Origin: a virus
Direction: 5' to 3' (one strand)
IMG/VR virus record: IMGVR_UViG_3300030109_006363
Coordinates: 1-64,000 of that record
Length of the DNA stretch: 64,000 bases
The translations under genes were made by a program, and so were the position numbers. The notes beneath the pieces were generated by a model, which did not search any database, was not told the origin of the DNA, and saw only the letters and a program-made list of their open reading frames with translations. Within the stretch, counting starts at the first letter, position 1. Every line of letters starts with the position of its first letter. Below are positions 1 to 7,765 of this stretch, piece by piece.

Positions 1-911
1 AAAAGATTTTAGCTAAAGCACAAGAAGAAGGTCTTATTCCTGTTATCTTTGATACTGAAAATGCTATTGATCCAGAAGGTGCTGAAAGACTTGGTCTTGA
101 TATTAGTAAGGTAAAATACGTCCCATGTACTAGCATTGAGCAAGCTAGAAACTCGTTGTATAAGTTCCTTACTTCAGTTAAAGAGAAAGGTCTAGAAGGT
201 AAATTTATTGTAGCTATTGACTCTCTTGCTAACCTTCAATCTGAATTGGAACTAACTCGTATGAGTAAAGATAGTACTTCATCAGATATGGGTACTAAAG
301 CCCGGGCTATGAAGACGTTAATGCAGACTTGTACTAATTTAGGCTCAGTAACTCAAACTACTATACTTTGTACTAATCATGTTTATGATGATCCTACTGC
401 TTTGTTTCCTTCTATTGAAAAGAACATGCCTGGTGGTAAGTCTTGCATCTATTTACCCTCCGTAACGGTGCAGTTAGCTCGTAAACCTATGAAAGATGAT
501 GGTGGTAAGACTGTAGATGGTGAATTAGCTGTAGGTCAAAAGAAATACTCTGGTATTATTATTAGAGCTCTTACTCGTAAAAATAGATTTATTAAGCAAT
601 ACTTAGAAGGTGAAATGTATCTTTCCTTTTCTTCTGGTCTTGATAGATACTACGGCTTAGTAGACTTAGCTGTAGGCGTAGGTGCCGTAGTTCAAACTGG
701 AGCTACTTATCAGCTTGAAGATGGTACTAAGTTAGGTTATTATAAAAATTGGAGAAAAGATACTAAGCTTTGGGAAGAGACTATTTTACCTAAAGTTGAA
801 GATCGAATAAGTCAAGAATGGTCTTATAGTAATAAAGAAGAAGAAATACCTGATGAATTAGGTGAATTAGATAATTTAATTAATGAAAAAGAAACTAGTA
901 CTAACTCTTAG
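1..911 (+). CDS. uvsX: UvsX/RecA-like recombinase, 5' end outside window
   Basis: Strand-exchange recombinase of the RecA/Rad51 family, which coats single-stranded DNA and drives recombination-dependent replication and repair. The frame is open from base 3, so the gene starts upstream of the window and the Walker A loop is not visible. Visible RecA-like pieces are VIFDTENAIDPEGAERLG near the window start (T4 UvsX and RecA have a matching aspartate/glutamate segment), FIVAIDSLANL as a Walker B-like strand, and TTILCTNHVYDD followed by MPGGK, the usual L2-region layout. The C-terminus is acidic, as in UvsX. A TTG at 156 is in frame but cannot be the start because homology continues upstream. 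The last 29 bases overlap queC. Confidence 0.85.
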   Translation, partial: KILAKAQEEGLIPVIFDTENAIDPEGAERLGLDISKVKYVPCTSIEQARNSLYKFLTSVKEKGLEGKFIVAIDSLANLQSELELTRMSKDSTSSDMGTKARAMKTLMQTCTNLGSVTQTTILCTNHVYDDPTALFPSIEKNMPGGKSCIYLPSVTVQLARKPMKDDGGKTVDGELAVGQKKYSGIIIRALTRKNRFIKQYLEGEMYLSFSSGLDRYYGLVDLAVGVGAVVQTGATYQLEDGTKLGYYKNWRKDTKLWEETILPKVEDRISQEWSYSNKEEEIPDELGELDNLINEKETSTNS

Positions 912-1641
912 TGGTGGAATGGACTCGTCTGTGCTGTTATATATGGCACAAGATAGAGGCTTTGAAGAAATACACACTGTAACCTTTGATTACGGTCAAA
1001 GACATAAACGAGAGCTTGATTGTGTTAAGAAACAGATAAGAAACTTCAATGCTCAGTTTAGTGGTTGGTTTAATTTAAAGGTAACTAATAAAGTTCTTGA
1101 TGTCAACTATATTAGAGATATAGCTCCTACATCTTCTTTAACTAATACTGATATAGATAACCCTGATATTAGTAAAATAGCTGGGGATGCTCAACCTGTA
1201 TCTTACGTACCGTTTAGAAACTTAATGTTTTTATCTATTTGTTCTGCTTATGCTGAAAGTGTAGGTGCAGATACTGTATGGTATGGAGCAGCTCAAGTCG
1301 ACTCGCTAGCTGGTTACTGGGATGGTAGTGAAGAATTTGTAGATACAGTAAATGAGGTAACTAAACTCAATAGAGAAAACAGAGTTGAGATTGAAGCTCC
1401 TCTTCTTGATATGTCTAAAGAAGATATTATTAAAGAAGGAATAAGATTAGGAGTAAAGTTTGGTGATACTTGGACTTGCTATTCAGATAGAGAAGATGGC
1501 TTAGCTGATGCTACTACTCCTTCGAGTAGCATGAGAGTAAAAGGATTTATCTCTGCAGGTTATCAAGATCCTATAGTTTATTTGCAGCAAGAAAAGATTG
1601 ATAAACTATATCATGAGAATGAATGTAAGCGATGCGCTTAA
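883..1641 (+). CDS. queC: QueC-like 7-cyano-7-deazaguanine (preQ0) synthase
   Basis: QueC uses ATP and ammonia to turn 7-carboxy-7-deazaguanine into preQ0, a precursor of queuosine and of phage 7-deazaguanine DNA modifications. The PP-loop SGGMDSS lies at residues 10-16, and the family segments FDYGQRH, VPFRN and GDTWTCY follow. The length of 252 residues is normal for QueC. One oddity: canonical QueC continues after the TWxCY cysteine with a CxxCxxC zinc cluster, but here that stretch reads DATTPSSSMRVKGF with no cysteine, and a CKRC pair appears at the extreme C-terminus (C248, C251) instead. The ATG overlaps uvsX by 29 bases, so it is probably co-transcribed. A class-II amidotransferase gene lies 2.3 kb downstream. 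Family assignment is firm; substrate is inferred. Confidence 0.82.
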   Translation: MKKKLVLTLSGGMDSSVLLYMAQDRGFEEIHTVTFDYGQRHKRELDCVKKQIRNFNAQFSGWFNLKVTNKVLDVNYIRDIAPTSSLTNTDIDNPDISKIAGDAQPVSYVPFRNLMFLSICSAYAESVGADTVWYGAAQVDSLAGYWDGSEEFVDTVNEVTKLNRENRVEIEAPLLDMSKEDIIKEGIRLGVKFGDTWTCYSDREDGLADATTPSSSMRVKGFISAGYQDPIVYLQQEKIDKLYHENECKRCA

Positions 1642-3431
1642 AGACCGTAACGTCTAAGTTCTTCTAACTGCCAGTGGGTTTTTGGCTTATATTTTTCCTT
1701 AAATGACTGATTTTTAACTTCTGCTTTTTTATTACGCTTGTCACTTTGCTTTTGCTCAGTTAAGTAAGCTGCAGTTGAGGTTTCAGAGACTTCTAAATGA
1801 GGTTGCATTTTTATTGCCTCATTAATACGTCCTACACCTCCAGGAGCACCAATATATTTACCATCTTGGTCAATAGCATACCTGTAACCTTCTTTCATAT
1901 CATTCGGATCCTCATAATAATCCATAGGGTCACTATAAACTGCCCCAGTAATGGTGTAGCCGTTTTTATTCTTTTCAATGTCAATAACAATACCATCATC
2001 ATGCGGATCGTCCACACCTACTTCATACCTATGACCGCCAATCTCAAGCTCTTTAAGCCTCATTCCTCCTTCTTCGTCGCCCGCAGCTATCCGTTCACCC
2101 TCTTTTCTTAACTCTGCTTTTTTATTAGCTATTTTTAAAGCTACAATCTCCTCTCGGTCGCCTGATGGCAAAAAGTCATCATCACCAAGGAAGTCATAAG
2201 AATCTTCACCATCTTCCCTATTAAGTTGCTTGATTGCATGCTTCTTCTTATCATCATCAACAAGAGCTGCTAGTACATCCTCGTAATCGTCAGGTACATT
2301 TTCATCTGACTGAGGTCCAATATCAAAGTCATCAAACTCATTATCTTCTACATACCCTCTTTTCTTATAATCCTCAATTTCATCTTTATTACCAGGAGGT
2401 AACTTTACCCCAAGTTTTCCATCTGGACTTCTTAACCTTACATGGTTTTCAAACTCTTTTTCAACTTTCTTAGCGTATTTTGGTGAAAACTTTCCTTTAT
2501 ATTCAGCATCTTCTTCTGCATCATTAATATCTTCTTCATACTCATTAGCAGGGCCTTCAGGTTCTAAAGGTTCAGGACCCTCTTCATAATCTTCTTCTTG
2601 ATCAGTATTAAGAGTTACTTTAATTTCCGCTTCTCTAACAGCCGGAAAATATTTAGTAATTAATCTAGTCATTTGATCTGATACTTTTTCCTCAGAACCA
2701 AATACTCCAACAGGGCCTTCAATATTTAAACCAACTCCTGTAGGTTCAGCTTTAAGGTTATTTGTAGTATTAATTAATTGAGCAATTTTAGCAGCAACTT
2801 CATCTTTATTATCTAGAGCTTCAATATTAACGTCAACATCATCAAAGTCTAACTCTACTTGATCAGCACCACTACTCATTAAGCCTTGAGCTATCTTAAC
2901 TTCATCAGATATATCATCAACTGCATCCTCAACTGCGTCAGCTATATCCTCAGTATCTATATCCTTTATGTATTCTCTATCTCTTCTTGTATAATTTATT
3001 ACCGTATCTTTTATTAATTCTTCTAACTTCTCTGGGTCATTAACATACTCTGATACCTCTACACTCCTAGGATTTTTTTCTCTAAAAAGCTCTTCAAATG
3101 CCTTAGGAGCTAACTCTTGCAAACCTTGCCCTATCCTAGTAGAAGATGTAGAATATTTCGCTCCTTTAAGAGTATTAGTAGTTTCCTGATCTAGTATATC
3201 TAAATGCGCTTCTCCTAATGCTGTTACAAATAATATATTTGCTAACCTAGACAGCCCACCTGGTGACGCCTTCTCTCCTGTCTTTGGATCTTTAGCTTTA
3301 TATTTCGCAAACTCAGGTCGAAGCTTAGCAGACCCTACCATTGATTTAAAGTCTTTTTCTTCCAAAAACTCTGCTCTGTTGATTAAATCATTAAAGGAGC
3401 TATAATTATCGTATACATTAAAGGAACTCAT
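1638..3431 (-). CDS. Hypothetical acidic protein, probable late virion protein
   Basis: A 597-residue, very acidic protein that I do not recognise. The N-terminus (FNDLINRAEFLEEKDF) resembles the short amphipathic leaders of other late + strand proteins in this window. The middle is rich in Asp and Glu (residues about 150-420), and the C-terminus is basic and ends in LEELRRYGL. No catalytic motif, signal peptide or membrane segment is visible. It starts 6 bases after a perfect TATAAATA late promoter on its strand, so late expression is likely. Its TAA stop shares a TTAA palindrome with the queC stop. An internal head or head-tail joining role is only a guess. Confidence 0.6.
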   Translation of the reverse strand: MSSFNVYDNYSSFNDLINRAEFLEEKDFKSMVGSAKLRPEFAKYKAKDPKTGEKASPGGLSRLANILFVTALGEAHLDILDQETTNTLKGAKYSTSSTRIGQGLQELAPKAFEELFREKNPRSVEVSEYVNDPEKLEELIKDTVINYTRRDREYIKDIDTEDIADAVEDAVDDISDEVKIAQGLMSSGADQVELDFDDVDVNIEALDNKDEVAAKIAQLINTTNNLKAEPTGVGLNIEGPVGVFGSEEKVSDQMTRLITKYFPAVREAEIKVTLNTDQEEDYEEGPEPLEPEGPANEYEEDINDAEEDAEYKGKFSPKYAKKVEKEFENHVRLRSPDGKLGVKLPPGNKDEIEDYKKRGYVEDNEFDDFDIGPQSDENVPDDYEDVLAALVDDDKKKHAIKQLNREDGEDSYDFLGDDDFLPSGDREEIVALKIANKKAELRKEGERIAAGDEEGGMRLKELEIGGHRYEVGVDDPHDDGIVIDIEKNKNGYTITGAVYSDPMDYYEDPNDMKEGYRYAIDQDGKYIGAPGGVGRINEAIKMQPHLEVSETSTAAYLTEQKQSDKRNKKAEVKNQSFKEKYKPKTHWQLEELRRYGL

Positions 3432-3437
3432 ATAATA

Positions 3438-3445
3438 TATTTATA
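3438..3445 (-). promoter_or_regulatory. Late promoter TATAAATA for the gene at 1638-3431
   Basis: A perfect T4 late octamer on the - strand, 6 bases before the ATG at 3431. The 17-bp gap (3432-3448) also serves the divergent + strand gene at 3449. Confidence 0.75.
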
Positions 3446-3448
3446 CCT

Positions 3449-3901
3449 ATGAAGCTGAATTATAAAGATTTTAACGAAATGTCTGATAAAGAATTACGTA
3501 AATTACCAGGAGTTGGTAGAACTACTGTAGCGCGTATTGTGGGGTTCAGACCTTTTAGAAATAATAACGACTTGTTTAAAGTAAAAGGCTTAGGAGCTAA
3601 GACTCTTAAAAAACTAGGTATCGTTAAATCAAAAAAGAAAAAGAAAAAATGGTATACTATTGATGGTATTGATTATCCAGATACTTGTTTAGCAAGAGAT
3701 AAAAAATATGGAACTATTGACTTGTTTTGGAGAATACCTAATGAAAATAGAGAAAGTGTAGGTGAACCATCACCGTGGGTTTTACGTGTGCGTCGTATAC
3801 TTGAACGTACAAGAGCTGAAGGCCCAGATGGTATTATGAGTCGATATGTAGACAACTCTTATATGTGGGAACCTGGTTTTAAGTTTGATTGGGAAGATTG
3901 A
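3449..3901 (+). CDS. Small helix-hairpin-helix protein
   Basis: A 150-residue protein of two parts. Residues about 12-52 hold two helix-hairpin-helix motifs of the ComEA type (LRKLPGVGRTTVARIVGF and FKVKGLGAKTLKKLGI), which bind DNA backbone non-specifically. A lysine-rich linker follows, then a C-terminal region (from about residue 67) with many aromatic and charged residues and an acidic end (KFDWED) that I cannot assign. It is divergent from the gene at 1638-3431. A role in replication, repair or DNA handling is plausible from the motif and from the neighbouring replication genes; no nuclease motif is evident. Confidence 0.6.
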   Translation: MKLNYKDFNEMSDKELRKLPGVGRTTVARIVGFRPFRNNNDLFKVKGLGAKTLKKLGIVKSKKKKKKWYTIDGIDYPDTCLARDKKYGTIDLFWRIPNENRESVGEPSPWVLRVRRILERTRAEGPDGIMSRYVDNSYMWEPGFKFDWED

Positions 3902-3930
3902 AAAACAAATAAATTATACTAAAATAGTAT

Positions 3931-4602
3931 ATGTGTGCTATCTTTGGTTCTTTTAATACTTCTATGTTTGAAGTTTTGTATGAAGCTAATAAACAAAGAG
4001 GTAATTTCGCAAGTAGTATAGTAAGTCTTTCTGAAGATGATCAATATATTAAAAAGAAGAAAGGTGATATAGACTTTGATAAGTATACTCATCAACCTGA
4101 TACTAGCTACTACTTAGGTCACGTTCAAGCTCCAACATCGTCCGTAAGAGCATGGAATTATGATACATCCCATCCGTTTGAAACTATGTCTTGGTTAGTA
4201 AGTCATAACGGTGTTCTTACTAATCATAAAAAGCTTAATAAAATTTATAACTTTTATACAAGTGTAGATACTGATACTATAGTAAACCTTTTGGAGCACT
4301 TTACAGCTGCTCAACATAAAAAGGGTAAAACGTTTATTAATACTAAAAAAATAGTAAAGGATACTTTAGAGTGTTTATCTGGTACTTTTGCTCTTAGTAT
4401 AGTTAGTTGTGATACTAACGAAGTGTTTATAGCGAGATCGGGCTCAATACTCCATTATAATAATAGTGGTGACTACTCTACTCTTAATGGTGAAGGTTTA
4501 AAGGAACTTCCGGAAGGGGTAGTTATGAAGCTTAATATGAAAACACATAGATGGAATAAGCTTTGTAGCTTTAAACATGATTCACCTTTTTCTTTTATAT
4601 GA
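3931..4602 (+). CDS. Stand-alone class-II (Ntn) glutamine amidotransferase
   Basis: A 223-residue protein with the N-terminal nucleophile glutaminase fold of GlmS, PurF and AsnB. After removal of Met1 the catalytic Cys2 is exposed (MCAIFGSF). GHVQAPTSS and SHNGVLTNH match the glutamine-binding and oxyanion segments, including the Asn-Gly pair. No synthetase, isomerase or phosphoribosyltransferase domain follows, so any released ammonia must be used by another protein. QueC uses ammonia, and Gat-QueC fusions are known, so the queC product at 883-1641 is an attractive partner. It overlaps the following glycosyltransferase gene by 4 bases (ATGA). The fold is clear; partner and product are inference. 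Confidence 0.75.
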   Translation: MCAIFGSFNTSMFEVLYEANKQRGNFASSIVSLSEDDQYIKKKKGDIDFDKYTHQPDTSYYLGHVQAPTSSVRAWNYDTSHPFETMSWLVSHNGVLTNHKKLNKIYNFYTSVDTDTIVNLLEHFTAAQHKKGKTFINTKKIVKDTLECLSGTFALSIVSCDTNEVFIARSGSILHYNNSGDYSTLNGEGLKELPEGVVMKLNMKTHRWNKLCSFKHDSPFSFI

Positions 4603-5255
4603 TTAATACAATGATATTTTCTGCTACTGCGGGTAGCGACATAGATACCTTACTATGGAAAACTAGTGAAAACTCTTCTGTTATTTTTAAACAAAATAAT
4701 AAAGATCCTCTTCATAAAGTTTATAATAAAGCAATAAAGTTTGCTATTCAAGAAAATGTACAAAATTTAGTACTAGTTCATGATGATGTAATTTTAGAAA
4801 ACTTTTCAGAAGACAAATTAAACAACCTATTCAAAAAATATGATGTTGTAGGTTGTGCCGGTGCTAAAGAAGTTAATTTAGCTCCCCCTGCATTATGGCA
4901 TTTAATGGGCGGAGGGTTTGGCTCGCCTAATCTACATGGCGCTGTAGCTCATTTAGATAGTAAAGGTAAAAAACGCATGACACCTTTTGGAAGTTATCCT
5001 AATAGAGCGATTATTATTGATGGTGTCTTTATGGCTATAAAAAGAAAGGTATTTCAAAAAATTAAATTTGATGAATCTTGCCCTTCAAAATGGCATTTTT
5101 ATGATTTAGATTATTCCATGCAATGTCATAAAGCTGGATTCAAAGTAGGAGTCGGTGATATTTTAGTTACTCACGACTCACCAGGGTTAGAGTCGTTTAA
5201 TGAAGAATTTAACAAAGGTCAAGAGTGGTTTTTGAATAAGTGGAAAACTAAATGA
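4599..5255 (+). CDS. GT-A glycosyltransferase, StrF/GT2-like
   Basis: A 218-residue protein resembling StrF-type family-2 glycosyltransferases. LVLVHDDVIL (about residues 66-75) supplies a DxD-like nucleotide-sugar/metal site. IIIDGVFMAIKRKVF and FYDLDYSMQCHKAGFKVGVG match the acceptor-side segments, and VTHDSPG holds a late His-Asp pair. No membrane segment is visible, so it is probably cytosolic. It overlaps the amidotransferase stop by 4 bases and precedes gene 41. Possible acceptors are modified DNA bases or virion proteins; nothing in the sequence decides between them. Confidence 0.65.
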   Translation: MINTMIFSATAGSDIDTLLWKTSENSSVIFKQNNKDPLHKVYNKAIKFAIQENVQNLVLVHDDVILENFSEDKLNNLFKKYDVVGCAGAKEVNLAPPALWHLMGGGFGSPNLHGAVAHLDSKGKKRMTPFGSYPNRAIIIDGVFMAIKRKVFQKIKFDESCPSKWHFYDLDYSMQCHKAGFKVGVGDILVTHDSPGLESFNEEFNKGQEWFLNKWKTK

Positions 5256-5262
5256 TTGATTA

Positions 5263-5268
5263 TATCAT
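5263..5268 (+). promoter_or_regulatory. Candidate -10 element (TATCAT) of gene 41
   Basis: TATCAT ends 6 bases before the GTG of gene 41. The same hexamer at the same spacing precedes dut. No convincing -35 box is visible here, so this is a weak call. Confidence 0.35.
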
Positions 5269-5274
5269 ATTATT

Positions 5275-6582
5275 GTGAGTAAATTAGACTTAGATTATTT
5301 CGAAAATGTCTTAATGTATAAGTCTCTTACTGACGGGACTTATCTAGCTTCAGTAGCTGACTTTGTAAAGCCTGAATACTTTAAAAATAAAGCTATAGCT
5401 AGTATCTTTACTATTATTAAGGAATTTTCTGAAAAACGCAATAAACTACCTACTACAACCGAGATTAAATCTCATTTAGTATCCGATGAACAAAAAGAAT
5501 CGTTTAAAGAGCTAGTAGTTTCGTTTAACGATATAGATAAAGACTTAGATAAAGATGAGTTGTATGATAATACTGAACAGTTTCTTAAAGAAAAAGCTGT
5601 TTATCATACTATGCTTAACGTAGCTGAAGATGTATCGAGTGGTAAAGTAGATACTTCTGTAGTACTTGATAAGTTTGAAAAGTCTTGTAATATTAATCTA
5701 GTAACCGACTTAGGTTTAGATCTTTATAGTGATATAGATTTACTTATCGATGATATTAATTCAGTTGAGCGACATGTACCTAGTAACTGGGAGTGGTTAG
5801 ATGAAACTTTAGGTGGTGGGTTCTTAGAAGCTGGTAAATCTTTGTATGTATTTGCTGGAGAAACTAATATTGGTAAGTCTATTTTCTTAGGTAATATAGC
5901 TACTAATATAGCTCAACAAGGTAAAAATGTATTACTAGTAACTCTAGAGATGTCAGAGTTATTATATGCTCGTAGATTATGTACTAATGTAACGAAGATA
6001 CCTATGAAAGAGCTAGCGGGTAATGCCCCGTCTATTAGACAAGCAGTTAAAAGTGAAGAGGGTAAAATTTTTATTAAAGAGTTTCCTCCCTCTACTATTA
6101 CTCCTAGTCAGCTAAAAGGGTTTGTTAAGAAGTTTCAAGATAAAGGTATTAAGTTAGATGCTATAGTTTTAGACTATCTCAACTTAATGCATTCTACTAT
6201 GGGTAATAATTCTTATGAACGTATTAAGCATGTAACTGAGCAAGTTCGTGCTATGAGTTATATCTTTGAATGTCCTATTATATCAGCTACTCAGTTAAAT
6301 AGATCAGGCTTTGATACAGATAATCCTGATCTTGCTACTATATCTGAATCTATTGGATTAGCTGCTACTGCAGATGTTATCGTATCTATATATCAAAACG
6401 AAGAAGATAGAGAACTTGGTATAATTAGATTGGGTATGATGAAAAACCGATATGGCCCTCGAGGAAATACTCAAGCTATGCGTATCGACTATAGTACTCT
6501 ATCTATCGAAGAAGCAGATGATATAGAGTTTGAAGATGACGGTAATGAAACTCTCAACGCATTAGTTGGACTTGCACAATAA
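5275..6582 (+). CDS. 41: Replicative DNA helicase, T4 gp41/DnaB family
   Basis: A hexameric helicase that unwinds the replication fork 5' to 3' on the lagging strand and works with primase gp61. The N-terminal part (about residues 1-140) is the helical DnaB-like domain. The RecA-like core follows, with Walker A GETNIGKS (about residue 198), the DnaB motif LLVTLEMSE, Walker B DAIVLDYLNL, and a Q/R region SATQLNRSGFDT. Length is 435 residues against 475 in T4. The start is GTG (GTG AGT AAA). It lies 19 bases after the glycosyltransferase gene in the + strand replication region. Confidence 0.92.
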   Translation: MSKLDLDYFENVLMYKSLTDGTYLASVADFVKPEYFKNKAIASIFTIIKEFSEKRNKLPTTTEIKSHLVSDEQKESFKELVVSFNDIDKDLDKDELYDNTEQFLKEKAVYHTMLNVAEDVSSGKVDTSVVLDKFEKSCNINLVTDLGLDLYSDIDLLIDDINSVERHVPSNWEWLDETLGGGFLEAGKSLYVFAGETNIGKSIFLGNIATNIAQQGKNVLLVTLEMSELLYARRLCTNVTKIPMKELAGNAPSIRQAVKSEEGKIFIKEFPPSTITPSQLKGFVKKFQDKGIKLDAIVLDYLNLMHSTMGNNSYERIKHVTEQVRAMSYIFECPIISATQLNRSGFDTDNPDLATISESIGLAATADVIVSIYQNEEDRELGIIRLGMMKNRYGPRGNTQAMRIDYSTLSIEEADDIEFEDDGNETLNALVGLAQ

Positions 6583-6591
6583 GGAACTTTT

Positions 6592-6599
6592 TATAAATA
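6592..6599 (+). promoter_or_regulatory. Late-type promoter TATAAATA before the DHH gene
   Basis: A perfect TATAAATA octamer lies 6 bases before the GTG at 6606, in the short gap after gene 41. A late promoter inside a replication block is unexpected. It may give a second wave of expression of the DHH, 33-like and 59-like genes. Confidence 0.6.
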
Positions 6600-6605
6600 T
6601 ACCTA

Positions 6606-7475
6606 GTGAATATCCAAGTATGGACAGACACAGATCTACACGGAGCTGGAGGCGCTTTAGTATTGAAGTGGTTATATAAAAATTCAAAAACGTTTAATAT
6701 AAATGACGTAACTGAGTCGACTTTTACTGGTCGCTTTAAGGGAGCGCTTAGTACCTTAGATCATTATGATCGGATTTTTATTATAGATTTAGATTTAAAT
6801 AAAGAACAAATTGAGCTCGTTGACAAAGGTAACGTAGTTGTTATAGATAGTCATAAAAATCATAGCTCATATAAGCATTTATATAAAAACGCTAAAGTGA
6901 TAATTGATGAAAGTTATTTTTCAGTAGTAAATCTAATTAAAGATAAATTTAAAAGTCATTTAGATCTTAATAATAACCAAATAAAGCTAATTGAGTTAAT
7001 AAATGGTTATGATTGGTATAAATCTAATAACGACTCTCTTAAACTTAATGCTGTTTATTATAATTTAAATTCTCCAAAAACGGAAAATTTTATAAGTAGT
7101 TTTTATAATGGCTTTAGCTCTTATACTATAGAGCAAAAAAATTCTATAAAATTATTTTTTAAAAAATTTAAAGAACAAATTAATAGTAATGGTATTTTTA
7201 AAGGTAATATAAAAGAATATAATGTAGTAGCATCTTTTGGTAATTATGCAGTAGGAGAATTAGCTCATTTTCTATTAAGTAAGTATAATGCTGATATTAG
7301 TATTATTGTAAATACAAAAGCTAAAACTGTTTCTTTTAGAAGATCAAAAGATTGCGATGCAGATGTAAGTTTAATAGCTAAAAAATTATGTGATGGAGGC
7401 GGTCATCCTGCATCAGCCGGAGGTAAGTTAACTAATCAGTTTGCGTCATTAACTAAACAATTTACACCATGTTAA
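6606..7475 (+). CDS. DHH/DHHA1-family phosphoesterase
   Basis: A 289-residue protein with the two-domain layout of NrnA/RecJ-type phosphodiesterases, which cleave short oligonucleotides, cyclic dinucleotide products or pAp. Motif I is TDTDLHGAGGA (a D-x-D-xx-G pattern), motif II is FIIDLDL, and motif III is VVIDSHKNH where most relatives have DHH. The C-terminal DHHA1 domain ends in GGGHPASAGGKL, the substrate-binding glycine loop. Motif III keeps Asp and two His but with altered spacing, so activity should be tested rather than assumed. It starts with GTG and overlaps the next gene by 7 bases. Nucleotide recycling or removal of host signalling nucleotides are both possible roles. Confidence 0.75.
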   Translation: MNIQVWTDTDLHGAGGALVLKWLYKNSKTFNINDVTESTFTGRFKGALSTLDHYDRIFIIDLDLNKEQIELVDKGNVVVIDSHKNHSSYKHLYKNAKVIIDESYFSVVNLIKDKFKSHLDLNNNQIKLIELINGYDWYKSNNDSLKLNAVYYNLNSPKTENFISSFYNGFSSYTIEQKNSIKLFFKKFKEQINSNGIFKGNIKEYNVVASFGNYAVGELAHFLLSKYNADISIIVNTKAKTVSFRRSKDCDADVSLIAKKLCDGGGHPASAGGKLTNQFASLTKQFTPC

Positions 7476-7765
7476 ATAAAAATTTAAACCAGGCTCCTTC
7501 CAGCACCCTTATAAAAGACGAAACAGAACATTTACTTTTATGTTTTTGCACTTTCTGTTCTCAGTTAAAAGGAAAAAAGCTATCATTACAAAACATATTC
7601 ATACTAGTTTTACAAGAAGAAAAAATACGTAACATATTAAAGGAACTTTTAACCATTGAAACTAACTTTGATGTAGTTAAACTATTTATAGACTTTGAGC
7701 CATCAATTACAAAATCTAAATATATTACTAAGTTCCTTAATTCCCATTCAGATATAGATTTATGA
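7469..7765 (+). CDS. Hypothetical protein in the position of T4 gene 33
   Basis: A 98-residue protein with no recognisable motif. T4 genes run 33-59-32; here a 98-, a 222- and a 277-residue gene stand in that order, with lengths close to T4 gp33 (112), gp59 (217) and gp32 (301). T4 gp33 bridges RNA polymerase and the gp45 clamp for late transcription and ends in a short hydrophobic-acidic clamp-binding tail. This protein ends in SHSDIDL, only loosely similar. It overlaps both neighbours by a few bases, so the three genes are probably translated together. The gene is convincing; the gp33 role rests on order and size. Confidence 0.4.
   Translation: MLNKNLNQAPSSTLIKDETEHLLLCFCTFCSQLKGKKLSLQNIFILVLQEEKIRNILKELLTIETNFDVVKLFIDFEPSITKSKYITKFLNSHSDIDL

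Noticed and set aside
156-158. TTG as the start of the uvsX frame
   Set aside because: The frame is open to the window edge and the upstream part (VIFDTENAIDPEG) is clearly RecA-like, so the gene starts outside the window.
1797-2473. Two + strand frames opposite the acidic - strand gene
   Set aside because: His/Gln- or Phe/Ile-rich composition and no promoter or homology; they are antisense shadows.
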